The translations under genes and the position numbers were made by a program. From CAZUVQ01 sp964623915 (GTDB lineage Bacteria > Bacillota > Clostridia > UMGS1883 > UMGS1540), in the NCBI GenBank assembly GCA_964623915.1, contig CAZUVQ010000044.1:1-13866 (forward strand): DNA of 13,866 nucleotides. The letters are read 5' to 3'. The notes beneath the pieces were generated by a model, which ran no database searches, was not told the DNA's origin, and worked only from the letters and a program-made list of their open reading frames with translations. Each line of letters starts with the position of its first letter. The first letter of the stretch is position 1. This document shows, piece after piece, positions 6,742-12,777 of this stretch.

Positions 6742-6770
6742 ATTATAAACCATAATTATATATTTGTCAA
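6742..6770 (-). promoter_or_regulatory. Perfect-consensus sigma-A promoter of the proximal NlpC/P60 gene
   Basis: On the minus strand TTGACA (6770-6765), 17 bases, then TATAAT (6747-6742): both hexamers are exact consensus with optimal spacing. The predicted leader is about 50 bases. Confidence 0.92.
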
Positions 6771-6803
6771 ACATTTTTAACAACTTTTTAAATATTGTTA
6801 ACA
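6765..6803 (-). promoter_or_regulatory. WalR-like element upstream of the proximal NlpC/P60 promoter
   Basis: On the minus strand TGTTAA (6803-6798), TGTTAA (6782-6777) and TTTGAC (6771-6766) start 21 and 11 bases apart, ending at the -35, almost the same layout as upstream of the paralogue. The outer TGTTAA is part of a 10-bp palindrome TTGTTAACAA (6795-6804). Confidence 0.42.
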
Positions 6804-6901
6804 AAATGCATGCAATAATACCGATGTAACGCCCATGGGGTAAGGGTTTAATGCGTGTTAACATTTACGTAATAATTTGTGACATTTTAATCAATTTGTT
6901 A

Positions 6902-6930
6902 TTGATTATATTCAAATAATTTGTTATTAT
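6902..6930 (+). promoter_or_regulatory. Sigma-A promoter of tsaD
   Basis: TTGATT (6902-6907) and TATTAT (6925-6930) are 17 bases apart (4/6 and 5/6 consensus), 28 bases before the chosen start. An 11-bp direct repeat AATTTGTTATT (6893-6903 and 6918-6928) overlaps both hexamers. Confidence 0.65.
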
Positions 6931-6958
6931 ATAGAAAAAGATATAAAGGGTGAAGAAT

Positions 6959-7954
6959 TTGAAAATTATTCTGGGGATTGAATCCTCTTGTGATGAAACT
7001 GCCGCATCTGTAACATGTGACGGCCGTACTGTTCTGAGTGATGTAATTTTTTCACAGGCGGACCTGCATAAAAAATACGGTGGCGTTGTTCCTGAAATTG
7101 CTTCAAGGAAGCATATAGAGGTTATAACGTGGGTAATAAATGAGGCGCTTGAAAAAGCAAATGTAACAAAAAATGACCTGGATGCCGTTGCAGTTACAAA
7201 CGGTCCGGGTCTTATCGGTGCTTTGCTTGTTGGTTTATCCGTAGCAAAGGGATACGCATATGTAATAAAAAAGCCGCTTGTACCGGTAAATCATATTCAT
7301 GGTCATATTTGCGCAAACTATATAGCATCAGCAAAACTTGAACCGCCTTTTGTATGCCTCGTAGCGTCAGGAGGACATAGCCATATAATAAATGTAATTG
7401 ATTACGGAAAATATGAGATTTTGGGGGCAACGCTTGATGATGCAGCAGGTGAAGCATTTGATAAGGTGGCACGTGTTCTCGCTTTACCATACCCCGGAGG
7501 GCCTGCTTTATCGGCTCTTGCCGAAAAAGGAAACCCTACCGCCATTAATTTTCCCAGGCCTAAACAGGGTTACGATTTTAGCTTCAGCGGAGTTAAGACA
7601 GCTGTAATTAATTATGTGCATAAGGCTGACCAAAAGGGTGAGAAAGTTTGCCGTGAAGATATTGCCGCATCATTTCAAGCGGCGGTATGCGATGTATTGA
7701 CAGATGTAACAATTAAGGCGGCGAAAGATCATGGTGCAAAAAAAATAGCCCTTGCAGGGGGCGTTGCCTCAAATAATAACTTGAGGGCATCATTATCCGA
7801 TGCAGCAGGTGAGGCGGGGTTTGAGTTTTTTCTACCGCCAAAAGAGCTGTGTACGGATAACGGTGCTATGATTTCCTGCGCAGGCTATTACAATCTCTTG
7901 TCGGGTAACTTGGCAACTCTTGATTTGAATGCTGTTGCCACCCTTTCTCTTTAG
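6959..7954 (+). CDS. tsaD: tRNA N6-adenosine threonylcarbamoyltransferase TsaD
   Basis: The 331-residue protein is full-length TsaD (Kae1/Qri7/Gcp family), which transfers threonylcarbamoyl from TC-AMP to A37 of tRNAs reading ANN codons. Visible hallmarks are IESSCDET (7-14), the metal site H112-x3-H116 in NHIHGH, ASGGHSH, the LDDAAGEAFDKVAR block, YDFSFSGVKTAV, AGGVASNNNLR and D300 in CTDNGAM. TTG 6959 is preferred: AAAGGG (6945-6950) then lies 8 bases upstream, and the numbering matches the family, with metal ligands near 111, 115 and 300 in E. coli. An in-frame GTG at 6950 would have the purine run directly touching it. Partner genes tsaB, tsaE and rimI, often adjacent in Firmicutes, are not here; TsaD stands alone ahead of two poorly known genes. 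Confidence 0.96.
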   Translation: MKIILGIESSCDETAASVTCDGRTVLSDVIFSQADLHKKYGGVVPEIASRKHIEVITWVINEALEKANVTKNDLDAVAVTNGPGLIGALLVGLSVAKGYAYVIKKPLVPVNHIHGHICANYIASAKLEPPFVCLVASGGHSHIINVIDYGKYEILGATLDDAAGEAFDKVARVLALPYPGGPALSALAEKGNPTAINFPRPKQGYDFSFSGVKTAVINYVHKADQKGEKVCREDIAASFQAAVCDVLTDVTIKAAKDHGAKKIALAGGVASNNNLRASLSDAAGEAGFEFFLPPKELCTDNGAMISCAGYYNLLSGNLATLDLNAVATLSL

Positions 7955-7961
7955 GAATCTA

Positions 7962-7990
7962 TTAAAAGACCGGTCTACAATATATATACT
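7962..7990 (+). promoter_or_regulatory. Possible promoter between tsaD and the DUF6873-like gene
   Basis: TTAAAA (7962-7967), 17 bases, then TATACT (7985-7990), 45 bases before the ATG at 8036. The hexamers match at 4/6 and 5/6. No terminator follows tsaD, so the downstream genes may be served by both this promoter and read-through. Confidence 0.4.
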
Positions 7991-8035
7991 ATGCAGAAAA
8001 AACAAAAACGTCGATGATAAAGTGGTGTAAAGTTT

Positions 8036-8758
8036 ATGTTTCAGAAAATACCAAATGTTCCGCAGAGTAAGCCGAACATATTAATAGCTGCACCATGTAA
8101 GGCAATCGAGAAGCTTGATTTTAAATATTATATACCTACAATACAGGTTGCTTCTCTGCCGGACGGCCTTAAATATCATGCTGATTTGCAGATACATTAT
8201 CTTGGCGGGGGCATTTTTGTATCTTGTCCCGAAACCTATGAATATTATTATGAAAAGCTCGGCATAATAGGAGCAAAGGTAATTAAAGGAAATACCTGCC
8301 TTGGCGGCACTTATCCGCTGGATGTTGCATATAATGTTGCGAGGGTCGGCAATAGTGCGTATCACAACAGCCGTTTTACCGATTTTAAAATTGTAAATCA
8401 TTTTGAAGAAAATGGCATTGACCTGATAGATATTAAACAAGGCTATGCAAAATGCCTTACGGCTGTAACGGGTAAAAAGTCCCTCATCACATCGGACGGG
8501 GGTATTTATAATGCTGCTATAAAATGCAATGCTGATGCTCTTTTAATAGAAGAGGGCGGAATTAACCTTGAAGGTTACAACTGTGGTTTCATCGGCGGTG
8601 CGGCGGCACTTATTGAAAAAAATAAATTATTTATAACAGGAAGCCTAAAAAATCATCCTTCGAAGCATAAAATTCACTCTTTTCTGGAACAACAAGAGGT
8701 GGAGCTTTATGAATCAGAGGGAACTCCTCTTGATATCGGTTCTCTTATTACAGCATAG
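8036..8758 (+). CDS. DUF6873-like protein, probable GME (guanidino-group-modifying enzyme) fold
   Basis: The 240-residue soluble protein has no signal peptide or membrane segment. Its pattern suggests the pentein/GME propeller shared by amidinotransferases and arginine deiminases, and I associate it from memory with the DUF6873 'GME fold' family of Clostridia. Supporting stretches are LPDGLKYHADLQIHYLG (41-57), the repeated GIxGAKVIKGNTCLGGTYPLD strand-turn (76-96), ITSDGGIYNA (151-160), EEGGINLEGYNCGFIGGAA (172-190) and TPLDIGSLI (230-238). No Cys occurs after C183, so the C-terminal nucleophile of classical family members seems absent. The ribosome binding site is weak (GTGGTG upstream of ATG 8036). 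It sits between tsaD and a YtxC-like gene whose ribosome binding site overlaps its own stop codon, suggesting coupled synthesis. The function is unknown. Confidence 0.6.
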   Translation: MFQKIPNVPQSKPNILIAAPCKAIEKLDFKYYIPTIQVASLPDGLKYHADLQIHYLGGGIFVSCPETYEYYYEKLGIIGAKVIKGNTCLGGTYPLDVAYNVARVGNSAYHNSRFTDFKIVNHFEENGIDLIDIKQGYAKCLTAVTGKKSLITSDGGIYNAAIKCNADALLIEEGGINLEGYNCGFIGGAAALIEKNKLFITGSLKNHPSKHKIHSFLEQQEVELYESEGTPLDIGSLITA

Positions 8759-8769
8759 GAGGTGACGGC

Positions 8770-9519
8770 TTGCTGAAACTTACAGTAACAGATGAGTCCG
8801 ATGCGATAGCGGAAATTACTAAAAGTTTAAGTGGAGTAGTGGCAAAACGGGGTGAAAAGCAAATAACTTTTTGTTATGATGATTGCAATGAAGAAAAACT
8901 ATTAAATGAACTTTCACAAGCACTCATATATATAATAGAAGAAAAGTATAAAAAGTCAATTATAAAAATGGTTACAAGAGCTCAGGGAAGAGTATTTACA
9001 GAAGCTGAAACAGACAAAATTGCTGAATATACAAAAGACTTTGGGACACAGCTTTTATATTCGGAAATACAGAAATATCTCAAAGAAAATAACAGTGTTT
9101 CCGTTAAGGGGCTTGTGAATTTCAGATTACAATTATATAAAGAGGCCCTCATGAGGGAGAGTGTTTCAGTGGCCGATGGAATTGAAAATATTAATCTTAT
9201 CCGTGAATATGTAGCTACTGCACCGCCCGGCAGTAAAATAAATGTCATTATAAATGAATACGGCGGAATTACAATTAGAGACAGTAAAGGTATAGATATA
9301 ACAGGGAGCTGTATAATTGAAATGGGTGCGGAAAGTATTCCTGAATGTTTTTCATTTGAAGAGCTTTTGCTGTCAGCTCTTATAATTAAAGCACCATCGG
9401 AAATAGTACTTCATCAAAAAGATAATTCTGGCAGAACGGGTTTTATTAAAATTCTACCGGAGATTTTTCCCGGCAGAACAATTATTTGCACCGGATGCAG
9501 CCTTTGTAATAATAGTTAA
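8770..9519 (+). CDS. ytxC: YtxC-like putative sporulation protein
   Basis: The 249-residue protein resembles the YtxC family (PF08812) of endospore formers. The best-matching part is residues 97-160: a helix YSEIQKYLKEN, then VSVKGLVNFRLQLYKEAL (111-128) and a following helix and strand INLIREYV...SKINVIINEYGG. The C-terminus carries a Cys cluster, C240-x2-C243-x2-C246, in ICTGCSLC. No signal peptide or membrane helix is seen. The start is TTG at 8770, with AGGAGG (8757-8762) 7 bases upstream; that site overlaps the TAG stop of the previous gene, so the pair is probably translationally coupled. The biochemical role of YtxC is not established, and sporulation is inferred from the family. No sigma-E or sigma-G promoter was recognised in front of it. 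Confidence 0.68.
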   Translation: MLKLTVTDESDAIAEITKSLSGVVAKRGEKQITFCYDDCNEEKLLNELSQALIYIIEEKYKKSIIKMVTRAQGRVFTEAETDKIAEYTKDFGTQLLYSEIQKYLKENNSVSVKGLVNFRLQLYKEALMRESVSVADGIENINLIREYVATAPPGSKINVIINEYGGITIRDSKGIDITGSCIIEMGAESIPECFSFEELLLSALIIKAPSEIVLHQKDNSGRTGFIKILPEIFPGRTIICTGCSLCNNS

Positions 9520-9546
9520 AATTTTGAATTTTTTGAAAAATATATA

Positions 9547-9575
9547 TTGCTTATTTATATATTCTCTGATATAAT
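9547..9575 (+). promoter_or_regulatory. Extended -10 sigma-A promoter of the lipoprotein gene
   Basis: TTGCTT (9547-9552), 17 bases, then TATAAT (9570-9575) preceded by TGA, giving the extended -10 TGnTATAAT. The start codon is 33 bases downstream, with GGAGGG at 9597-9602. Confidence 0.85.
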
Positions 9576-9607
9576 GGCGTTATTATCTTATATTTGGAGG
9601 GAAAAAA

Positions 9608-10564
9608 ATGAAAAAATTTACCAAGATTCTGCTTCTTTCGTTAGTAGCTCTTAGCCTTCTGACAGGCTGCTATCAGCAGGATGTAACACTTAATATTAAA
9701 CACTCCGGCGCAGAATTTAATTCAGAATTGTTAGCTACCGACGAATCGTATAACTTTTACTGGAATAACAACAATGCGGAAGCCCCCATTACTCATACAG
9801 AAATTATTGGTGAGAACCTAACAGGTTTACAGGAATATGTCGCAAAAGATGAAAACCTCAAGGTTGAAGAAATAGAAAAAGAAATAGATGGTGCAAAATA
9901 TTACGGCATCAAGGCAAGCGGAAAATTTGACAGTGCATCAGCAATGATAAACTCTGAATTTTTTTCAAGATTAAACACTATCAGCATATTTCCTAAAGAT
10001 GAAAAGTTAAATGAATTTATTGAGCAGAATCATGTTGGTATTTCTTATGATGAGAATATAAATGCATTCGGAACAAATTATAAAATAAATGGATTTCTTT
10101 CACTGACGCAGGGTAATAGTGAAGCCGATAAATATCCGGAAGAAGAGATGGCTAAGCTAAAAAATGCAATTTCAAAATTAAAAATCAAATTCCCTGCTTT
10201 CTCATTCTCATTCTCAAAAGGCAACAAGTTTTTCCTTGCCCCTTCATTTGAGTTTGTTGCAAAAAGCGATGCTACTGAACAGCCGATTAACATAAGCGTT
10301 TTTGTTCCCAACTTCGCAATTTTGTTGGCTTCATTAATTATTATTTTACTTTTAATAATAATACTTTTGCTCTTAAAGAAAATTAGATTATTGACACCGA
10401 TTCCAGAAAACGATGAAGAGCAAGAAGAAAAAATGATTTCGGAGGATGACGAAAACTTTTTCGAGGGAAATGAAGAAAATACGGAATTTGTCGAAGAAAC
10501 TGCCGAAGACGAAGTAGAAGATGAAGTAGAAGATGAAGACGGCGAAAATACAGAAGACAAATAA
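9608..10564 (+). CDS. Lipoprotein with C-terminal membrane helix and acidic cytoplasmic tail, function unknown
   Basis: The 318-residue protein starts with a lipoprotein signal peptide (MKKFTKILLLSLVALS...LLTGC) whose lipobox Cys is residue 21. Next come about 210 extracytoplasmic residues, opening with the beta-like VTLNIKHSGAEFNSEL, then one strong hydrophobic helix (about 235-257). KKIR follows it, so by the positive-inside rule the last 60 residues face the cytoplasm. That tail is more than half Glu/Asp and ends in EDEVEDEVEDEDGENTEDK. The N-lipid plus C-terminal helix design recalls LppM-domain proteins of Actinobacteria and Firmicutes, but I see no motif that proves this. ATG 9608 follows GGAGGG. 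It is monocistronic, with its own extended -10 promoter and a strong terminator at 10587-10631. No enzymatic motif is visible. Confidence 0.72.
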   Translation: MKKFTKILLLSLVALSLLTGCYQQDVTLNIKHSGAEFNSELLATDESYNFYWNNNNAEAPITHTEIIGENLTGLQEYVAKDENLKVEEIEKEIDGAKYYGIKASGKFDSASAMINSEFFSRLNTISIFPKDEKLNEFIEQNHVGISYDENINAFGTNYKINGFLSLTQGNSEADKYPEEEMAKLKNAISKLKIKFPAFSFSFSKGNKFFLAPSFEFVAKSDATEQPINISVFVPNFAILLASLIIILLLIIILLLLKKIRLLTPIPENDEEQEEKMISEDDENFFEGNEENTEFVEETAEDEVEDEVEDEDGENTEDK

Positions 10565-10586
10565 TTCATTCTAATAAAAATTTTTT

Positions 10587-10631
10587 AGTGCATTTTCTCA
10601 CCGCAGGTGTGGTGAGGGAATGCACTTTTTT
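10587..10631 (+). terminator. Strong intrinsic terminator of the lipoprotein gene
   Basis: A 16-bp stem (10587-10602 with 10611-10626, AGTGCATT.../...AATGCACT, two G-U pairs) with an 8-base loop is followed by T6, 22 bases after the stop codon. Confidence 0.92.
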
Positions 10632-10634
10632 CAT

Positions 10635-10689
10635 AAAATAATCAAAAATAATCAAAAATAATCAAAAATTATTAAAAAAAATCAAAAAA
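10635..10689 (+). repeat. Array of 10-bp-phased A-tracts upstream of the gntR promoter
   Basis: Six A-tracts lie in register: the last five begin at 10644, 10654, 10664, 10674 and 10684, exactly 10 bp apart, after a shorter one at 10635. The repeated unit is close to ATCAAAAATA, and the -35 hexamer at 10694 falls on the next step of the same period. A-tracts phased with the helical repeat bend DNA, and A-rich DNA just upstream of -35 can act as an UP element that contacts the RNA polymerase alpha subunit. Confidence 0.75.
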
Positions 10690-10693
10690 TCTA

Positions 10694-10722
10694 TTGACAA
10701 AAATAAGGGTTTGGCGTATCAT
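10694..10722 (+). promoter_or_regulatory. Sigma-A promoter of the gntR-ABC operon
   Basis: TTGACA (10694-10699), 17 bases, then TATCAT (10717-10722). The -35 is perfect and the -10 matches at 5 of 6. An operator-like palindrome begins at the last bases of the -10. Confidence 0.88.
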
Positions 10723-10744
10723 TGTATTAAGCCATTAATACAAT
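10721..10744. promoter_or_regulatory. Palindromic operator, probable autoregulatory GntR site
   Basis: ATTGTATTAA (10721-10730) and its exact complement TTAATACAAT (10735-10744) flank GCCA. The 10-bp arms cover the end of the -10 and the transcription start, ideal for repression by a dimeric HTH protein. The first gene of the operon encodes such a regulator. Confidence 0.75.
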
Positions 10745-10759
10745 AATGGAGGTGATGAA

Positions 10760-11128
10760 TTGGCTTGGGAGTTTAATAACAGTGTTCCAATATATTTGCA
10801 GCTTATTGAAGGACTGAAAATGAAAATTGTTTCAGGTGTAATGAAACCGGGCGAAAAAATAGCTTCAGTGCGTGATTTGGCGGAGGAAGCAGGAGTAAAC
10901 CCAAACACTATGCAGCGCGCTTTATCAGAGCTTGAGAGGGATAGTTTAATTTTTTCCGTACGTACAAGTGGGAGATATGTGACGGAGGATAATGAAATGA
11001 TTCAACAGATGAAAAAAGAAATTGCTTCGGATAAAGTTAATTTACTGTTTGAATCATTATTAAAAATGGGTTTTTCAAGAACAGAAATCAGTGATATTTT
11101 CTTAAATAAATTTAGGAAGGATGAATAA
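10760..11128 (+). CDS. GntR family transcriptional regulator, YtrA subfamily
   Basis: The 122-residue protein has an N-terminal winged HTH (about 8-75) with the GntR signature PIYLQLIEGLKMKIVSG, KPGEKIASVRDLAEEAGVNPNTMQRALSELE and the wing TSGRYV, plus only a short helical C-terminal tail (about 79-122) instead of an effector domain. That size and layout define the YtrA subfamily, whose members repress neighbouring ABC exporter genes, often those responding to envelope stress or antibiotics. The start is TTG at 10760, with GGAGG (10748-10752) 7 bases upstream; the ATG at 10755 is out of frame. It is the first gene of an operon with an ATPase and a permease, and a 10-bp-arm palindrome overlaps its promoter. 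It is likely an autorepressor; the inducing signal is unknown. Confidence 0.92.
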   Translation: MAWEFNNSVPIYLQLIEGLKMKIVSGVMKPGEKIASVRDLAEEAGVNPNTMQRALSELERDSLIFSVRTSGRYVTEDNEMIQQMKKEIASDKVNLLFESLLKMGFSRTEISDIFLNKFRKDE

Positions 11129-11129
11129 A

Positions 11130-11828
11130 ATGGGTGAGTTATTGACCTTTTCCAAGGTTACAAAAACCTTTGGAAACAAAACCGCTTTATCAAATGTAAG
11201 CTTTAGCCTTGAAAGTGGGAAAATAGTAGGATTGTTGGGCCCTAACGGCAGCGGAAAAACAACGATTTTAAAGCTTGCCAATGGTCTTTTGCAACCGACA
11301 TCTGGAGAAATATTAATAGAAGGGAGCCATTTAGGCATTAAATCCAAAAGCATTGTTTCCTTCTTGCCTGAACGAACATATCTGAATGATTGGATGAGGG
11401 TCTGTGATTTGTTTGCGTTTTTTTCTGATTTTTATGCGGATTTCAGCATGGAAAAAGCAAGGGATATGTTACATTCACTTCATATAAATGAGAATGACAA
11501 GCTGAAAACAATGTCAAAGGGTACAAAAGAGAAGGTGCAGTTAATTCTTGTTATGTCTCGAAATGCGCATATTTATTTACTGGATGAGCCTATTGGAGGG
11601 GTTGATCCTGCAGCAAGAGATTATATACTGAATACAATTATCAGTAATTACAGTGAAAATTCAACTGTGCTAATATCCACTCATTTAATACAGGATGTTG
11701 AAAAAATATTTGATGATGTTTTATTTTTGTCGGATGGTGAAATAGTTCTGAATGACAGCGTCGATAACATCCGTGAAAAGAATGGTAAAGCTATAGATGA
11801 GCTGTTCAGGGAGGTATTTAAATGTTAG
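11130..11828 (+). CDS. ABC transporter ATP-binding protein (YtrB-like)
   Basis: The 232-residue nucleotide-binding protein has one complete ABC domain: Walker A GPNGSGKT (37-44), the short signature MSKGTKEK (128-135), Walker B IYLLDEP (148-154) with the GGVDP D-loop, and the switch H185 in STHL. The SKGTK form of the signature is usual in ABC-2 exporters controlled by YtrA regulators. ATG 11130 is chosen because AGGAAGG (11114-11120) lies 9 bases upstream; an in-frame ATG at 11121 directly abuts that site and overlaps the gntR stop. The gene starts 1 base after the gntR stop and overlaps the permease gene by 7 bases, so the three are translationally linked. It probably powers export by the permease as a homodimer at the inner membrane face. 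Confidence 0.93.
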   Translation: MGELLTFSKVTKTFGNKTALSNVSFSLESGKIVGLLGPNGSGKTTILKLANGLLQPTSGEILIEGSHLGIKSKSIVSFLPERTYLNDWMRVCDLFAFFSDFYADFSMEKARDMLHSLHINENDKLKTMSKGTKEKVQLILVMSRNAHIYLLDEPIGGVDPAARDYILNTIISNYSENSTVLISTHLIQDVEKIFDDVLFLSDGEIVLNDSVDNIREKNGKAIDELFREVFKC

Positions 11829-12586
11829 GTAAATTATTAAAATATGAATTCAAGGCAACTGGCAGAAGGTTTCTTCCCTTATATGCTGCAATACTTGTTG
11901 TGTCACTGCTTCTGAATTTCGGAATAAATAATATTTTTCCGGATATTATCATGATATTTGCAGGTGTTATTCTGTTCGGTCTTATGGTTTCGCTTGTTGT
12001 AATTGCGCTAATGACTATTGTAAATCGGTTTAAAAATAATTTACTTCAAGATGAAGGGTATCTGATGTTTACCTTGCCGGTATCTACCGAAAAGCTTATA
12101 TTTTCAAAGCTTATTACCGCAGTTGTATGGGTTATTGTAAGCTTTTTCGTGGGAATAATATCGTTTATTTTTATTGTTGCAAACCGTGAATTTTTTGTGG
12201 AAATAAAAGAGCTGATAAAATACCTGCCGCAGATTAAAGATAAGATTAAACCCGAATACTATTTATGGTTCATTCAGGGTATTATATGTGTTTTTTTACA
12301 GCTGATGTTCTTTATTTTACTAATATATACATCGCTTTCTATGAGTCAGATGGCAGTTTTTATTAAACATCGTGGAATAGTTTCAATAGTAGCATTTATA
12401 CTACTTATGAGCATTATTAATATCTTAGTAGCGAAAATTTTTGACGGCATTTTTGACCTCAATACCAATATCACTGAAATCCTTACAGCTGTTTTAAACG
12501 CTGCAATTGTTACAAATACATTGTTGTGTGTAGGTTTATTTTTATCTACAAATCATTTGCTGAAAAAGCATTTAAATATAGAGTAA
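11822..12586 (+). CDS. ABC-2 type transporter permease subunit
   Basis: The 254-residue integral membrane protein has six predicted helices, at roughly 17-37, 41-66, 98-121, 147-172, 184-206 and 223-245, and no nucleotide-binding domain. The loop after helix two, RFKNNLLQDEGYLMFTLPVS (70-89), is typical of permeases in clostridial YtrA-linked exporters. The N-terminus MLGKLLKYEFKATGRRF has the basic amphipathic start common in ABC-2 permeases. AGGGAGG (11808-11814) lies 7 bases before ATG 11822, which overlaps the ATPase stop. Together with the ATPase it would form an exporter or a membrane-stress module. The substrate cannot be inferred, though lantibiotic or cell-wall antibiotic response is the usual association of such operons. 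Confidence 0.88.
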   Translation: MLGKLLKYEFKATGRRFLPLYAAILVVSLLLNFGINNIFPDIIMIFAGVILFGLMVSLVVIALMTIVNRFKNNLLQDEGYLMFTLPVSTEKLIFSKLITAVVWVIVSFFVGIISFIFIVANREFFVEIKELIKYLPQIKDKIKPEYYLWFIQGIICVFLQLMFFILLIYTSLSMSQMAVFIKHRGIVSIVAFILLMSIINILVAKIFDGIFDLNTNITEILTAVLNAAIVTNTLLCVGLFLSTNHLLKKHLNIE

Positions 12587-12676
12587 TAAAACTACAAAGC
12601 AGAGAAAATAAAATAGCACTTTTTTACTGATTATAAGAATACTTATAGATTATTTATTTTTCTCAACAAAGAAATC

Positions 12677-12705
12677 TTGACAAAAAGCAGCTTATGAATT
12701 ATAAT
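12677..12705 (+). promoter_or_regulatory. Perfect-consensus promoter of tRNA-Thr, embedded in a hairpin
   Basis: TTGACA (12677-12682), 17 bases, then TATAAT (12700-12705), exact consensus. The spacer is the left arm and the -10 is the loop of the hairpin 12682-12727. The predicted start near 12712 gives a leader of about 66 bases before the tRNA. Confidence 0.85.
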
Positions 12706-12730
12706 ATTAACTCATAGGCTGCTTTTTAAT
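12682..12730 (+). terminator. Intrinsic terminator of the gntR-ABC operon
   Basis: A 16-bp stem (12682-12697 with 12712-12727, AAAAAGCAGC.../...GCTGCTTTTT, one G-U pair) with a 14-base AT-rich loop ends in T5, 96 bases after the permease stop. The stem is nearly symmetrical with T-runs on both strands, so it could also stop minus-strand transcription. Confidence 0.75.
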
Positions 12731-12777
12731 TTGCAGAAAATTGCGAAGCAATTGCTTGTTTCATAAAATACTTATAT

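Noticed and set aside
7968..7975. Palindrome GACCGGTC between tsaD and the DUF6873-like gene as an operator
   Set aside because: Eight bases with no extension of the symmetry; too short to support beyond chance, though it lies in a possible promoter spacer.
8036..9519. DUF6873-like plus YtxC-like genes as a new defence or toxin-antitoxin system
   Set aside because: No nuclease, toxin or mobile context; the position after a housekeeping gene and the sporulation family link point to a core clostridial function.
10078..10569. 163-codon minus-strand frame rich in Ser
   Set aside because: It is the mirror of the acidic Glu/Asp codons of the lipoprotein tail; no ribosome binding site or promoter, and it starts inside the terminator side of the plus gene.
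10635..10689. A-rich decamer array as a CRISPR or coding repeat
   Set aside because: Units are only 10 bp without spacers and contain no coding frame; helical phasing upstream of a promoter explains them better.
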